Assembly: GCA_002159155.1 (NCBI GenBank)
Contig: LZRQ01000099.1
Coordinates: forward strand, 1 to 12,917
Reading direction: 5' to 3'
From: Firmicutes bacterium ZCTH02-B6
GTDB lineage: Bacteria; Bacillota; Limnochordia; Limnochordales; ZCTH02-B6
Length of the DNA stretch: 12,917 bases
Part shown: piece by piece, positions 1 to 7,330 of the stretch
Position numbering within the stretch: the stretch's first letter is position 1
Layout of the letters: every line of letters starts with the position of its first letter
Notes under the pieces: generated by a model
What the model was told of the DNA's origin: nothing
The model's input: only the letters and a program-made list of their open reading frames with translations
Database searches by the model: none
Program-made: the position numbers and the translations under genes

Positions 1-1
1 C

Positions 2-109
2 CTGGACATCGCCGGCACGGCCCGGGCCGAAAAGGCCCGCCACTACCTGGTCAAGGGCGCGACCGGCGTCGCCGTCCGCACGCTGGCCGAGTTTGCCTGC
101 GGCTTGTGA
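2..109 (+). CDS. pepA: Leucyl aminopeptidase (M17), C-terminal fragment
   Basis: The reading frame is open from the window edge to a TGA at 107-109 and gives 35 residues. It begins LDIAGTARAEKARHYL and continues with KGATGVAVRTLAEFA. This matches the extreme C-terminus of M17 leucyl aminopeptidases, where an (H)LDIAGTAW...KGATG.GVRTL segment closes the catalytic domain. M17 enzymes are cytoplasmic, hexameric, two-metal aminopeptidases that release N-terminal residues from peptides. The catalytic residues lie upstream of the window and cannot be checked. The gene appears to end normally and no frameshift is seen. The assignment rests on this short but characteristic tail. Confidence 0.85.
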   Translation: MDIAGTARAEKARHYLVKGATGVAVRTLAEFACGL

Positions 110-134
110 CGCTGGACCAACGCTCAACGGCAGG

Positions 135-246
135 ACGGCCGCAAGTTCGCGGCCACAAGCCCATAGCTACCAGTTCACGGCTGCAAGCTCACGGCCACAA
201 GATCACAGCCGCAAGCTCACGGCCGGAAGCTCACAACCACGAGCAC
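135..246. repeat. Eight degenerate 14-bp tandem repeats
   Basis: Eight consecutive 14-bp units run from 135 to 246 with consensus ACGGCCRCAAGCTC. Unit starts are 135, 149, 163, 177, 191, 205, 219 and 233. Units 4 to 7 are closest to consensus; units 2, 3 and 8 are diverged. A 42-bp higher-order period (three units) is also visible between 135 and 218. The tract begins 25 bp after the aminopeptidase stop. Because 14 is not a multiple of three, the open frames through it are period artefacts, not genes. Confidence 0.85.
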
Positions 247-251
247 ACTAC

Positions 252-284
252 CAGGCTGGCAGCCCACAGCGGGCTGCCAGCCTG
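252..284 (+). terminator. Perfect 14-bp stem-loop downstream of pepA
   Basis: CAGGCTGGCAGCCC (252-265) is the exact reverse complement of GGGCTGCCAGCCTG (271-284), with a 5-nt loop ACAGC. Stability and position suggest a transcription end or 3' mRNA-stabilising hairpin for the aminopeptidase transcript. No T-run follows (the next bases are CGGCGCCCAACAAC), so it is not a classical intrinsic terminator. Confidence 0.5.
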
Positions 285-488
285 CGGCGCCCAACAACAA
301 GGCCTAGGGACAAAAGTCCAGGGGTTGGTACAGGTTTCCCATTCATGCGCCGCGGCTACTCGCCGGGCAGGAATACGCCCGGTGGCATAGGAAAATATTC
401 GTGCGCGCGCAAATTCCGGTATGGCGCCGTACCGGACCGGCAGACGGAACACTGCGGATTCGCAGCCGGTTTCTATGGAGGGAGTTGT
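285..488 (+). other. Non-coding leader region of the nucleotidase gene
   Basis: About 200 bp without a credible gene. It contains a small hairpin GGAC-AAAA-GTCC (308-319), a second hairpin CCGGGC (363-368) pairing with GCCCGG (377-382), and an AT-rich GGAAAATATTC stretch at about 390-400. A GGAGG Shine-Dalgarno at 477-481 lies 7 nt before the ATG at 489. No confident -35/-10 pair could be picked. The ordered small hairpins look like a structured 5' leader, but no known riboswitch class was recognised. Confidence 0.35.
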
Positions 489-2516
489 ATGTTGAACAAC
501 AACATACGCAGCCGCTGCACTGTCCTGGTGCTCGTCCTCGCGCTGGCCGTTGCCTGGGCCGCTCCAGCGGGTGCGGCGGAGCTGGTCATCATGGCCACCA
601 CGGACATCCATGCCAATATCTACCCGTGGGACTACTACTCCAATCAGCCCAACCCGGCGGTGGGCCTGGCCAAGATCTACACGCTGGTCAAGGAGATCCG
701 GGCCGCCCATCCCGATACGCTGCTGTTTGACAACGGCGACCTGATCCAGGGCACGCCGCTCGCGTCGTACTTGGTCAACATGGGCCTGCCGAAACCCGGC
801 GAGGTGCATCCCATCATCCACGTGCTCAACCGGATGGGCTATGACGCTGCCACCACCGGCAACCACGAGTTCAACTTCGGGCTCGACTACGCCGACAACG
901 CCGTGGCCGGCGCCGAGTTTCCCTACGTGGTCGCCAACGTCTACCATCCCGGCACTCAGGACCCGTACTACACCCCCTACGTCATCCTCGACCGGACCAT
1001 TGACGGCCAGCCGATCCGCATCGGCGTCATCGGCTTTGTGCCGCCGCAGATCATGGTCTGGGACCGGACCCACTTGACGGGCAAGGTGGAGGCGGGCCAG
1101 ATCCTGGACGCGGCCCGGCGTTTCATTCCTGAGATCAAGGCGGCGGGCGCCGACATCATCATCGCGCTGGCCCACACGGGCGCCGATCCCAGCGATCGGT
1201 CCGAAAACGCCGCCTACGCCCTGGCCCTGGAGTTCCCGGAGATCGACGTCATCATCGCCGGGCACTCGCACCTGGAGATCCCGGGCGCCGGCTTGCCGCA
1301 GCACCCCGACGGCAAGGTCAACGGCGTGCAGCTGGTGCAACCGGGCTTTTGGGGCCAGTACCTGGGCGTCGTCACCTTGACGCTGGAGCGAGAGAACGGC
1401 GGCTGGCGGGTGACCGACAAGCGGGCCGAGCTCTTGCCCACCGCCGAGGTCGAGGCCGCGGCGGAGGTGCTCGAGTGGGCCAAGGACGTGCATGAGGCCA
1501 CCGTTGCCTACGTCAACGAACCCATCGGCGTGACGCTCATCCCCATCTCCAGCCGGGCGAGCCTGTTGACGGACAACCCTGTGACGCAGCTGATCAACGA
1601 TGTCCAAAGGCTCTACGTAGAGGACCTGCTCAAGGGTACCGAATATGAGGGGCTGCCGGTGCTGTCCGCGGCTGCGCCCTTCAAGAGCGGTCGCGGCGGC
1701 GAGCTGGACTGGACGGAGATCGCGGCCGGCGGCATCACCATCGGCGATGTGGCGTCCATCTACATCTACGACAACACCCTCAAGGCGCTGCTGGTCAACG
1801 GCGCCGAGCTCAAGGCGTGGCTGGAGCACGCAGCCCAAAAGTTCAACCAGATGACGCCGGGCCGGGGCGAGGAACCGCTCTACACCGATTTCCGCGGCTA
1901 CAACTTCGACCAGATCGACGGCGTTGAGTACCGGATCGACGTCACGCGGCCCTTGGGCGACCGCATCGTCGGCCTGACCTTCCAAGGCGAGCCGGTGCAG
2001 CCGGACCAGTGGTTCATCCTGGCCACCAACAACTACCGGGCCGACGGCGGCGGCGCGTTCCCGGCCACGGGCGCCAGCGCCCGCGTGGTGCTGGATCCCG
2101 GCATCGCCAGCCGCGAGCTGATCGTGCAATACATCGCCGAGCGGGGCGTCATCAACCCGGTGCCTGACCACAACTGGTCGCTGGTGCCCAACTTCCTGGA
2201 CCACCCGCAGGCGCACTTCGTCTACGAGCTCCTCAAGCGCGGCGCCTACGTGGGCGATTTGGACGGGCGCCTGCTCTTGGATGCACCCCTCACCCAAAAG
2301 GTGTGGGCCGACATGGTGTACCGGGCGCTGGGCATCCAGCTGGACGACGGTGACCCGGATGCGCCTGTGGCCGCGGCGCAGGCGGCCCGGGACCTGGCGG
2401 CGTACTTGCCCGGCACCGCGGTGGCCGCCGCCGGCGACCATGTCTTGACGCAGGCCGACGCTGCGGAGCTTCTCGTAGGCGTGCTGGCCACGGCCGAAGC
2501 CTTGAGCGCCCGGTAG
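489..2516 (+). CDS. cpdB: Exported 2',3'-cyclic-nucleotide 2'-phosphodiesterase/3'-nucleotidase (CpdB-type)
   Basis: A 675-residue metallophosphoesterase of the 5'-nucleotidase superfamily. The ATG at 489 is chosen because GGAGG sits 7 nt upstream and the protein then begins with a signal peptide (hydrophobic residues about 11-24, likely cleavage near AGA-AE at 29-31). The N-terminal dinuclear-metal domain shows TTDIHAN (D39, H41), DNGDL (81-85), GNHEF (N125, H126), an AHTG histidine (229) and GHSHLE (H259, H261). The C-terminal nucleotide-binding domain is CpdB-like: LSAAAPF (393-399), then GDVASIYIYDNTL (419-431) and YNFDQIDGVEY (471-481). The family hydrolyses 2',3'-cyclic nucleotides and 3'-nucleotides outside the membrane to salvage nucleosides and phosphate. 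After the catalytic domains, residues about 574-616 resemble a weak S-layer-homology repeat, so wall attachment is possible. The gene stands alone between a leader and a strong terminator. The family is sure; exact substrate preference is inferred. Confidence 0.92.
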   Translation: MLNNNIRSRCTVLVLVLALAVAWAAPAGAAELVIMATTDIHANIYPWDYYSNQPNPAVGLAKIYTLVKEIRAAHPDTLLFDNGDLIQGTPLASYLVNMGLPKPGEVHPIIHVLNRMGYDAATTGNHEFNFGLDYADNAVAGAEFPYVVANVYHPGTQDPYYTPYVILDRTIDGQPIRIGVIGFVPPQIMVWDRTHLTGKVEAGQILDAARRFIPEIKAAGADIIIALAHTGADPSDRSENAAYALALEFPEIDVIIAGHSHLEIPGAGLPQHPDGKVNGVQLVQPGFWGQYLGVVTLTLERENGGWRVTDKRAELLPTAEVEAAAEVLEWAKDVHEATVAYVNEPIGVTLIPISSRASLLTDNPVTQLINDVQRLYVEDLLKGTEYEGLPVLSAAAPFKSGRGGELDWTEIAAGGITIGDVASIYIYDNTLKALLVNGAELKAWLEHAAQKFNQMTPGRGEEPLYTDFRGYNFDQIDGVEYRIDVTRPLGDRIVGLTFQGEPVQPDQWFILATNNYRADGGGAFPATGASARVVLDPGIASRELIVQYIAERGVINPVPDHNWSLVPNFLDHPQAHFVYELLKRGAYVGDLDGRLLLDAPLTQKVWADMVYRALGIQLDDGDPDAPVAAAQAARDLAAYLPGTAVAAAGDHVLTQADAAELLVGVLATAEALSAR

Positions 2517-2545
2517 CGCACCGTCACATCAGCCGAAACCGGCAG

Positions 2546-2577
2546 GGAGCCAGCCTTCGGGCTGGCTCCTTTCGTTT
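2546..2577 (+). terminator. Rho-independent terminator of the nucleotidase gene
   Basis: GGAGCCAGCC (2546-2555) pairs perfectly with GGCTGGCTCC (2560-2569) around a TTCG tetraloop (2556-2559). It is followed by TTTCGTTT. It starts 29 nt after the stop codon. The stable UUCG-capped 10-bp stem and U-rich tail make this a textbook intrinsic terminator. Confidence 0.9.
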
Positions 2578-2675
2578 GGCGCGTCCATGGCAGAATATTG
2601 CGTGTCTGCCGTCGGTGGAAGGACTTTTCCTTTTCAGCCTCTAATTGGTCATCTACGTTTCCTTAATGGGGACAG

Positions 2676-2694
2676 TGTTTCTATAAAAGAAACA
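2676..2694 (+). promoter_or_regulatory. Putative IclR-type operator overlapping the promoter
   Basis: TGTTTCT (2676-2682) and AGAAACA (2688-2694) form a perfect 7-bp inverted repeat around ATAAA. The centre contains TATAAA (2682-2687), a plausible -10 element; the matching -35 region is weak. The site ends 16 nt before the IclR start codon. Palindromes with GTTTC/GAAAC arms are known for several IclR-family regulators, so autoregulation and control of the transport genes downstream is a reasonable inference. The surrounding 2580-2700 stretch is noticeably more AT-rich than its neighbours, as expected of a promoter region. Confidence 0.6.
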
Positions 2695-2710
2695 TCGACG
2701 CGGAGGTCCC

Positions 2711-3523
2711 ATGGCGAACACGGCCCTGCTGCAAACGTTGGACCGGGCGCTGGTCCTGCTGTCCGCCTTTGACCGCGAGCACCCCGAGTGGGGCGTGACG
2801 GAGCTCGCCCATCATTTGGGCATGCCCAAGAGCGTCGTGCAAAAGACGCTGGCGACGTTTGCCCGTCATGGGTTCGTTTACAAGGAACCGGTGCGCCGCC
2901 GCTACCGGTTGGGACCGAGGCTCCTTTCCCTGGCCCGGCTGGCCCAGCCGGAACTGGCCCGCATCGCCGACCCGCACATGGTCCGGCTGGCCGCAGCCAC
3001 CACGGAAACGGTCAAGCTCACCGTCGTCGACGGCAACCAAACGGTCATCGCCCATGCGGTGGAAAGCCCCCATTCGCTGCGCATGACCGGCCGTGTCGGC
3101 GAACGCAACGATTTTCACCTGGGCGCGTCCAACAAGGTGCTGGCCGCGTACTTGCCCTGGGAGACGGTATGGGCGGCCTTGTCGGCCCGTCTTCCCGCGG
3201 GCCATCCCCTGCTCCAAGATGCCGCCCGGTTTCGCCGGGAGCTGGAAGCCATCGCCCGGCAGGGGTATTCCGTGTCCCACAGCGAGGTGGAGCAGGGCGT
3301 CACCAGCGTCTCGGTGCCCGTGCGCGGCCCCTGCGGCGAGGTGCAGGCGAGCCTGAGCGTCATCGGGCCCAGCCTCCGGGTGACCGGCGACCGCTGGCGG
3401 CAGTGGCTGGAGCTGCTGCTGTTGGCCAAAGCCGCGGTGGAGCACGAGCTTGGGTGGAAGGACACAGACAGCCTTCCGGATAGAAAGGAGGTGGGGGCGG
3501 CCGCCGCTGTTCGCCAACCGTAG
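2711..3523 (+). CDS. IclR-family transcriptional regulator
   Basis: A 270-residue protein with the IclR layout. The N-terminal winged helix-turn-helix (about residues 5-70) includes GVTELAHHLGMPKSVVQKTL as the HTH and FVYKEPVRRRYRLGPRLLSL as the wing and linker. The effector-binding domain (about 80-250) includes HLGASNKVLAAYLP and the typical GYSVSHSEVEQGVTSVSVPV stretch followed by ASLSVIGP. The ATG at 2711 is preceded by GGAGG (2702-2706). IclR proteins bind small metabolites and repress or activate adjacent catabolic or transport genes. Here it is the first gene of a co-directional block: 63 bp separate it from a solute-binding protein, which points to control of peptide-type uptake and the M20 hydrolase. 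The likely operator is the palindrome at 2676-2694. The effector cannot be told from sequence. Confidence 0.93.
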   Translation: MANTALLQTLDRALVLLSAFDREHPEWGVTELAHHLGMPKSVVQKTLATFARHGFVYKEPVRRRYRLGPRLLSLARLAQPELARIADPHMVRLAAATTETVKLTVVDGNQTVIAHAVESPHSLRMTGRVGERNDFHLGASNKVLAAYLPWETVWAALSARLPAGHPLLQDAARFRRELEAIARQGYSVSHSEVEQGVTSVSVPVRGPCGEVQASLSVIGPSLRVTGDRWRQWLELLLLAKAAVEHELGWKDTDSLPDRKEVGAAAAVRQP

Positions 3524-3586
3524 GAACCAGCGCCCTGACAAAGCAGAAGACTTGGAAACCGGAACTAGGAGAAAGGGGATGCCATC

Positions 3587-5206
3587 GTGTTGACCAGCAA
3601 GTTGCGGGCCGTGCGCGGCGCGGCGGCGCTCTTGGCTGCCGCCCTGTTGCTCGCGGGGCTTTCCGTCATCGGAGACAACGTGGCCATGGCCCAGACCCGC
3701 CACGTTCTGCGGGTCGGCTCGGGCGTAGCCGACGTGGGCACGCTGGACCCGCATTTTGCGACCAACTTCGGCGAGTACCCGATCGTCAAGGCGATCTTCA
3801 ACGGCCTGGTGGATCTGCCCGCCGGCACCGTCGACATCGAGCGCATCGAGCCTGACCTGGCCGAAAGCTGGACCATCAGCGAGGACGGCCGGACCCTGAC
3901 CTTCTACCTGCGCCGGGGCGTGCAGTGGCACCACGGCTACGGCGAATTCACGGCCGAGGACGTCGTCTTCTCCTTTGAGCGGGTGGCCGACCCGGCCGTC
4001 GGCTCACCGTGGCGCAGCGAGGTGGCCAACATCAAGGAAGTGCGGGCCGTCGACCGCTACACGGTGGAGATCGAGCTGTACGAGCCCGACCCGTTTGCGC
4101 TCCTGCGCCTCGTGGGGTATCACTCCGGGTTCATCGTAAGCAAGAAGGCCGTCACCGAGCTGGGCGACGAGCACCGCTTCCATCCCATCGGGACCGGCCC
4201 GTTCGCCTTTGCCGAGTACAACCCGCGGCGCAGCGTGGTCCTGACCGCCCACGACGCCTACTACAAGGGCGCTCCCAAGCTGGCGGGCATCGAGTTCCGC
4301 TTTATGCCCGACACGGCCACCCGCGAGCTCGCCCTGCGCACCCGTGAGGTGGACACCGCCGACGGCGACTCCGAGCAAATCTGGGTTGACCGCATGCGCT
4401 CCCAGGGCGTCATCGTGGAGCTGGTAGGCCCCGGCAACGGGTACTTTATCCAGTACAACCTGATCAAGCCGCCGTTTGACAACCTCAAGGTGCGCCAGGC
4501 GCTGTCCTACGCGGTTAACCGGGACGAGATCGTGCAGTACCTCGGGACGTCCATCGCCCGGGCGCTGCGCAGCCCGGTGCCGGCGGGCTACTTCGGCCAC
4601 ACCACGGAGGGCATCGAAACTTACGAGTACAACCCGCAGCGGGCGCGGGAGCTCCTGGCCGAGGCGGGCTATCCCAACGGCTTCGAGTTTGAGGTCTACA
4701 TCAGCGAAGCCACCAGCTACCTGCCCTTCGCGCAGCTCTTGCAGGAGCAGTGGCGGCGCATCGGCGTGACCATGCGGTTGAACGTCATCGACCACGCCAG
4801 CTACCACGCCCGCATCCGCGAGGACGTGAACGGCGTCATCTTCTATAACGCCACACGCCTGCCCATCGCGGACGTGTACCTGTCGCAGTTCTACCACAGC
4901 GACGCGATCGTCGGGAAACCGACGGCCATCACCAACTTCTCTCACCTGGGCGACGTGGTGGACAACATCGACGCCCTGATCGAGCAGGCCCGGTCCGAGC
5001 TCAACCCCGACCGGCAGAAGGAGCTGTACGCTGAGGCGCAGCGGCGCATTATGGCCGCCGCGGCCGCGATGCCCTACGCCCAGCGGTACTCGGCGGTGGC
5101 TCGGCAGCCCTACGTGGACTTGGGCTACGACCTGGTCGCACCAAACCAGTTCGACAACTTGTTTGAGCACTACATCTACAACGAGAAGACCAGCATCAAC
5201 CGCTGA
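3587..5206 (+). CDS. ABC transporter solute-binding protein, family 5 (peptide/opine/nickel type)
   Basis: A 539-residue extracytoplasmic binding protein of the SBP_bac_5 family. The GTG at 3587 is the start, with AAAGGGG at 3572-3578 spaced 8 nt; an ATG at 3579 is out of frame and stops at once. A signal peptide covers about residues 1-35 (hydrophobic 11-28, AMA-Q cleavage at 33-36). There is no lipobox cysteine, so it is predicted to be released or held by other means, unlike the usual lipoprotein form in Gram-positive bacteria. Family hallmarks are LDPHFATNFGEYPIVKAIFN near the mature N-terminus, LAESWTISEDGRTLTFYLR, a W-HHGYGEFTAEDVVFSFER segment, GTGPFAF, VRQALSYAVNRDEI and AREL/LAEAGYPNGFEFE. 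It delivers substrate to the two permeases encoded just downstream. The substrate is not deducible; the neighbouring M20 carboxypeptidase suggests a peptide or glutamyl/acyl-amino-acid conjugate. Confidence 0.93.
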   Translation: MLTSKLRAVRGAAALLAAALLLAGLSVIGDNVAMAQTRHVLRVGSGVADVGTLDPHFATNFGEYPIVKAIFNGLVDLPAGTVDIERIEPDLAESWTISEDGRTLTFYLRRGVQWHHGYGEFTAEDVVFSFERVADPAVGSPWRSEVANIKEVRAVDRYTVEIELYEPDPFALLRLVGYHSGFIVSKKAVTELGDEHRFHPIGTGPFAFAEYNPRRSVVLTAHDAYYKGAPKLAGIEFRFMPDTATRELALRTREVDTADGDSEQIWVDRMRSQGVIVELVGPGNGYFIQYNLIKPPFDNLKVRQALSYAVNRDEIVQYLGTSIARALRSPVPAGYFGHTTEGIETYEYNPQRARELLAEAGYPNGFEFEVYISEATSYLPFAQLLQEQWRRIGVTMRLNVIDHASYHARIREDVNGVIFYNATRLPIADVYLSQFYHSDAIVGKPTAITNFSHLGDVVDNIDALIEQARSELNPDRQKELYAEAQRRIMAAAAAMPYAQRYSAVARQPYVDLGYDLVAPNQFDNLFEHYIYNEKTSINR

Positions 5207-5250
5207 CGCAGCCCGGTCTGCGAACCCGAAACAGGCGCGGCGCTGGCGGC

Positions 5251-5323
5251 AGGACCTGGCGGCCGGTTGGCGGCTGAGCTCCCGCTCCCCGAGGCGGACG
5301 CAAACGCTGCCCCGCCAGGTCCT
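5251..5323 (+). other. Large intercistronic inverted repeat between binding protein and permease
   Basis: AGGACCTGGCGG (5251-5262) is the exact reverse complement of CCGCCAGGTCCT (5312-5323). The similarity extends imperfectly outward (GCGCTGGCGG on the left, CCTCCGGCGC on the right). It occupies the 149-bp gap between the binding-protein stop and the first permease. In other ABC importer operons, hairpins at this junction protect the upstream mRNA and so raise binding protein over permease. The same role is inferred here. No T-run follows, so full termination is unlikely. Confidence 0.55.
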
Positions 5324-5355
5324 CCTCCGGCGCTAGCCGGGGAGGCAACAGGGTT

Positions 5356-6294
5356 TTGAAGGCCTACATTACGCGGCGACTGTTGTCCATCATCCCGACG
5401 CTGCTCATCGTCGGGAGCATCGTCTTCTTTGTCATGCGCATGGCCTCCGGCGACCCGGCCACCGCCATGCTGGGCGCGTCGGCCACTGCGGAATCCATCG
5501 CCCGCCTGCGCGAGCAGCTCGGCCTGGACCGGCCCCTGGCCGTGCAGTACGTAGACTTCCTGCTAAACGCCTTGCGGGGCGACTTCGGGCGGTCGTACGC
5601 CACCGGCCGGCCCGTAGCGGAGCAGATCTTCGCGGCCTTTCCCGACACTCTCGAGCTGGTCTTTTGGGGCATGCTCGTCGGGACCCTTATCGGCGTGCCC
5701 ACTGGGATCATCGCCGCCGTGCGGCCCAACAGCATCTTTGACTACGCGAGCCGTGTCGTGGCGCTGCTGGGGCTCTCCATGCCGCCGTTTTACCTGGGCA
5801 TCCTGCTGCTGCTATTGTTCGCCGTGAACCTCGGTTGGTTCCCGGTCATTTCGACGCCGCAGCCGGGCTTTTTCGGGCGACTGCATGCGGTCTTCCTGCC
5901 GGCCTTGAGCCTCGGACTCGTTCAGGCGTCTTTCATCATGCGCTCGGTGCGCTCGTCGCTCCTTGAGGTGCTGCAGGAGGATTACATCCGCACCGCCCAC
6001 GCCAAGGGCGTGCCCCCAGCCCGGGTCCACTACTGGCATGCGCTGCGCAACGCCCTCATCCCGGTCATCACCGTCTTTGGGCTGTACCTGGGGACGCTTT
6101 TGGCCGGCACGGTGTTGACGGAAACCGTGTTCAACCGGCCGGGGATGGGGCGGCTGTTGGTGGGTGCGATCCAGCAGCGGGACTACCCGGTGATCCAGGG
6201 CGGGCTGATGATCTACGCCGCCCTCATCGTGGTGGTCAACACCGCGGTGGATATCTTGTACGGTCTTGTCGACCCGACTATCCGGTATGACTGA
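5356..6294 (+). CDS. ABC transporter permease, DppB/OppB-like
   Basis: A 312-residue inner-membrane permease. The TTG at 5356 gives MKAYITRRLLSIIPTLLIVG, the standard N-terminus of DppB-type permeases, and GGAGG lies at 5341-5345. Membrane segments are visible at about residues 9-27, 98-121, 134-158, 178-198, 234-256 and 281-301. The N-terminal periplasmic stretch contains LREQLGLDRPLAVQYVDFL and LRGDFGRSY, typical of the family. The EAA loop that contacts the ATPase is present at about 208-232 (EDYIRTAHAKGVPPARVHYW). It pairs with the next gene as a heterodimeric channel for the binding protein encoded upstream. The next coding start is only 16 nt beyond its stop. Membership of the peptide/nickel group is firm; the substrate is unknown. 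Confidence 0.93.
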   Translation: MKAYITRRLLSIIPTLLIVGSIVFFVMRMASGDPATAMLGASATAESIARLREQLGLDRPLAVQYVDFLLNALRGDFGRSYATGRPVAEQIFAAFPDTLELVFWGMLVGTLIGVPTGIIAAVRPNSIFDYASRVVALLGLSMPPFYLGILLLLLFAVNLGWFPVISTPQPGFFGRLHAVFLPALSLGLVQASFIMRSVRSSLLEVLQEDYIRTAHAKGVPPARVHYWHALRNALIPVITVFGLYLGTLLAGTVLTETVFNRPGMGRLLVGAIQQRDYPVIQGGLMIYAALIVVVNTAVDILYGLVDPTIRYD

Positions 6295-6310
6295 CGGAAG
6301 GAGATCTCCC

Positions 6311-7216
6311 GTGGCAGTAGGAACCCAACGCTCCACGGCCAACGACACGGGCACGCGGCCAACCAACACCCTGTCGGCCGTCTGGAACTCCCGCTGGATG
6401 CGGCGCTTCCGCCGGGACCGGATGGCCGTGGGCGGCATCATCTTCGTCGTCCTGCTCATCTTGGTGGCCGTGTTTGCGCCGTGGCTCGCGCCCTACGATC
6501 CCGCCGAGCAGCATATCATCTACCGCCTGCGCGGCCCCAGCGAGATGTTCCGGCTGGGCACCGACGAATTTGGCCGCGACGTATTGTCCCGGCTCATCTA
6601 CGGCAGCCGCGCGTCGCTGGTCGTGGGGCTTGCGTCGGTATTCTTGGCAGGGATCCTCGGCACCGTCATCGGCGGCGTTTCCGGCTATCTGGGCGGCCGG
6701 GTGGACCAGATCATCTCGAGCGTCACCAATATCCTGATGTCTTTCCCGAGCCTCTTGCTGGGGTTGATGGTCGTCGTTGCCCTGGGGCCTGGGACGACCA
6801 ACGTGGTGATTGCGGTGGCGCTGTCGCTTCTGCCCAACTTTATCCGGCTGGCCCGGGGGCCGGTGCTGGCCTTGCGGGAAAAGGAGTTCGTCCAGGCGTG
6901 CCGGGCCATCGGCGTCAGCGAGGCCCGGATCATCTTGCGCCACATCATCCCCAACATCCTCGGGCCTATCTCGGTCATGTCGACCTTGTGGATTGCGACA
7001 GCCATTCGCACCGAGGCGAGCCTAAGCTTTTTGGGGCTCGGCGTACAGCCGCCGACGCCCAGCTGGGGCAACATGATCCGCTCCGGTGTCAACAACATCC
7101 TGAGCAACCCATGGCTGGCGGTCTTTTCGGGGCTCGCCATCACCGTGACAGTGCTGGCATTTAACGTCATCGGCGACGGGCTCCGGGACGCGCTGGACCC
7201 CAAGCAGCGTCCGTAG
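6311..7216 (+). CDS. ABC transporter permease, DppC/OppC-like
   Basis: A 301-residue permease. The frame is open further upstream, but the GTG at 6311 has AAGGAG (6298-6303) spaced 7 nt and avoids overlapping the previous gene, so it is preferred. DppC hallmarks are the RFRRDRMAVGGIIFVVLL first membrane segment (about residues 33-58), FRLGTDEFGRDVLSRLIYGS (80-99), membrane segments at about 101-123, 139-159, 163-180, 219-237 and 268-290, and the EAA loop KEFVQACRAIGVSEARIILR (191-210). The SLSFLGLGVQPPTPSWG stretch (237-253) is also typical. It partners the preceding permease. In most Dpp/Opp operons two ATPase genes (DppD, DppF) follow; here an M20 peptidase follows instead, so ATPases must come from another locus. 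Confidence 0.93.
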   Translation: MAVGTQRSTANDTGTRPTNTLSAVWNSRWMRRFRRDRMAVGGIIFVVLLILVAVFAPWLAPYDPAEQHIIYRLRGPSEMFRLGTDEFGRDVLSRLIYGSRASLVVGLASVFLAGILGTVIGGVSGYLGGRVDQIISSVTNILMSFPSLLLGLMVVVALGPGTTNVVIAVALSLLPNFIRLARGPVLALREKEFVQACRAIGVSEARIILRHIIPNILGPISVMSTLWIATAIRTEASLSFLGLGVQPPTPSWGNMIRSGVNNILSNPWLAVFSGLAITVTVLAFNVIGDGLRDALDPKQRP

Positions 7217-7271
7217 TCGTGGCGCAGCGGGGCCAGGTTTCGATTTGAATGCACCGAGTTTAGAGATCTAG

Positions 7272-7297
7272 GATGGACCGGGCTCAGATGGACCGGG
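7272..7297. repeat. Short direct repeat before the M20 gene
   Basis: GATGGACCGGG occurs at 7272-7282 and again at 7287-7297, a 15-bp period. The second copy supplies the left arm of the hairpin at 7292-7309; the first could compete for the same right arm through ACCGGG. Confidence 0.6.
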
Positions 7298-7317
7298 TTG
7301 CGACCCGGTTTTAGATT
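7292..7317 (+). terminator. Terminator-like hairpin between permease and M20 gene
   Basis: ACCGGGT (7292-7298) pairs perfectly with ACCCGGT (7303-7309) around TGCG, followed by TTTAGATT. It ends directly before the GGAGG (7318-7322) of the next gene. It may partly terminate transporter transcripts, act as an attenuator, or limit ribosome access to the M20 gene. The stem is short and the T-tract broken, so efficiency is doubtful. Confidence 0.5.
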
Positions 7318-7330
7318 GGAGGAACCAACC

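Noticed and set aside
93..488. N-terminal extension of the nucleotidase frame back to position 93
   Set aside because: The extra 132 residues come from the 14-bp repeats and leader. The ATG at 489 has a strong ribosome binding site and begins a signal peptide.
231..2441. Long minus-strand open frame opposite the nucleotidase
   Set aside because: It is rich in Arg, Gly, His and Val with no recognisable domain. It mirrors a well-supported gene in GC-rich DNA.
2589..2610. GGCAGA...TCTGCC dyad between the nucleotidase terminator and IclR
   Set aside because: Six-bp arms 10 nt apart are not distinctive enough to call an operator; the 7-bp palindrome nearer the gene is a better candidate.
2587..2772. 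Small 61-codon frame before IclR
   Set aside because: It overlaps the IclR start and promoter region, has no ribosome binding site and no family resemblance.
3534..3580. Promoter for the binding-protein gene (CTGACA at 3534-3539)
   Set aside because: No acceptable -10 element lies at 16-18 bp spacing, so a separate promoter is not claimed; co-transcription with IclR remains possible.
2681..3934. Long minus-strand open frame opposite IclR and the binding protein
   Set aside because: It spans two real genes and their gap on the other strand and shows no domain; it is a high-GC shadow.
4004..5170. Minus-strand open frame of 388 codons opposite the binding protein
   Set aside because: Composition and lack of motifs mark it as a shadow of the family-5 binding protein.
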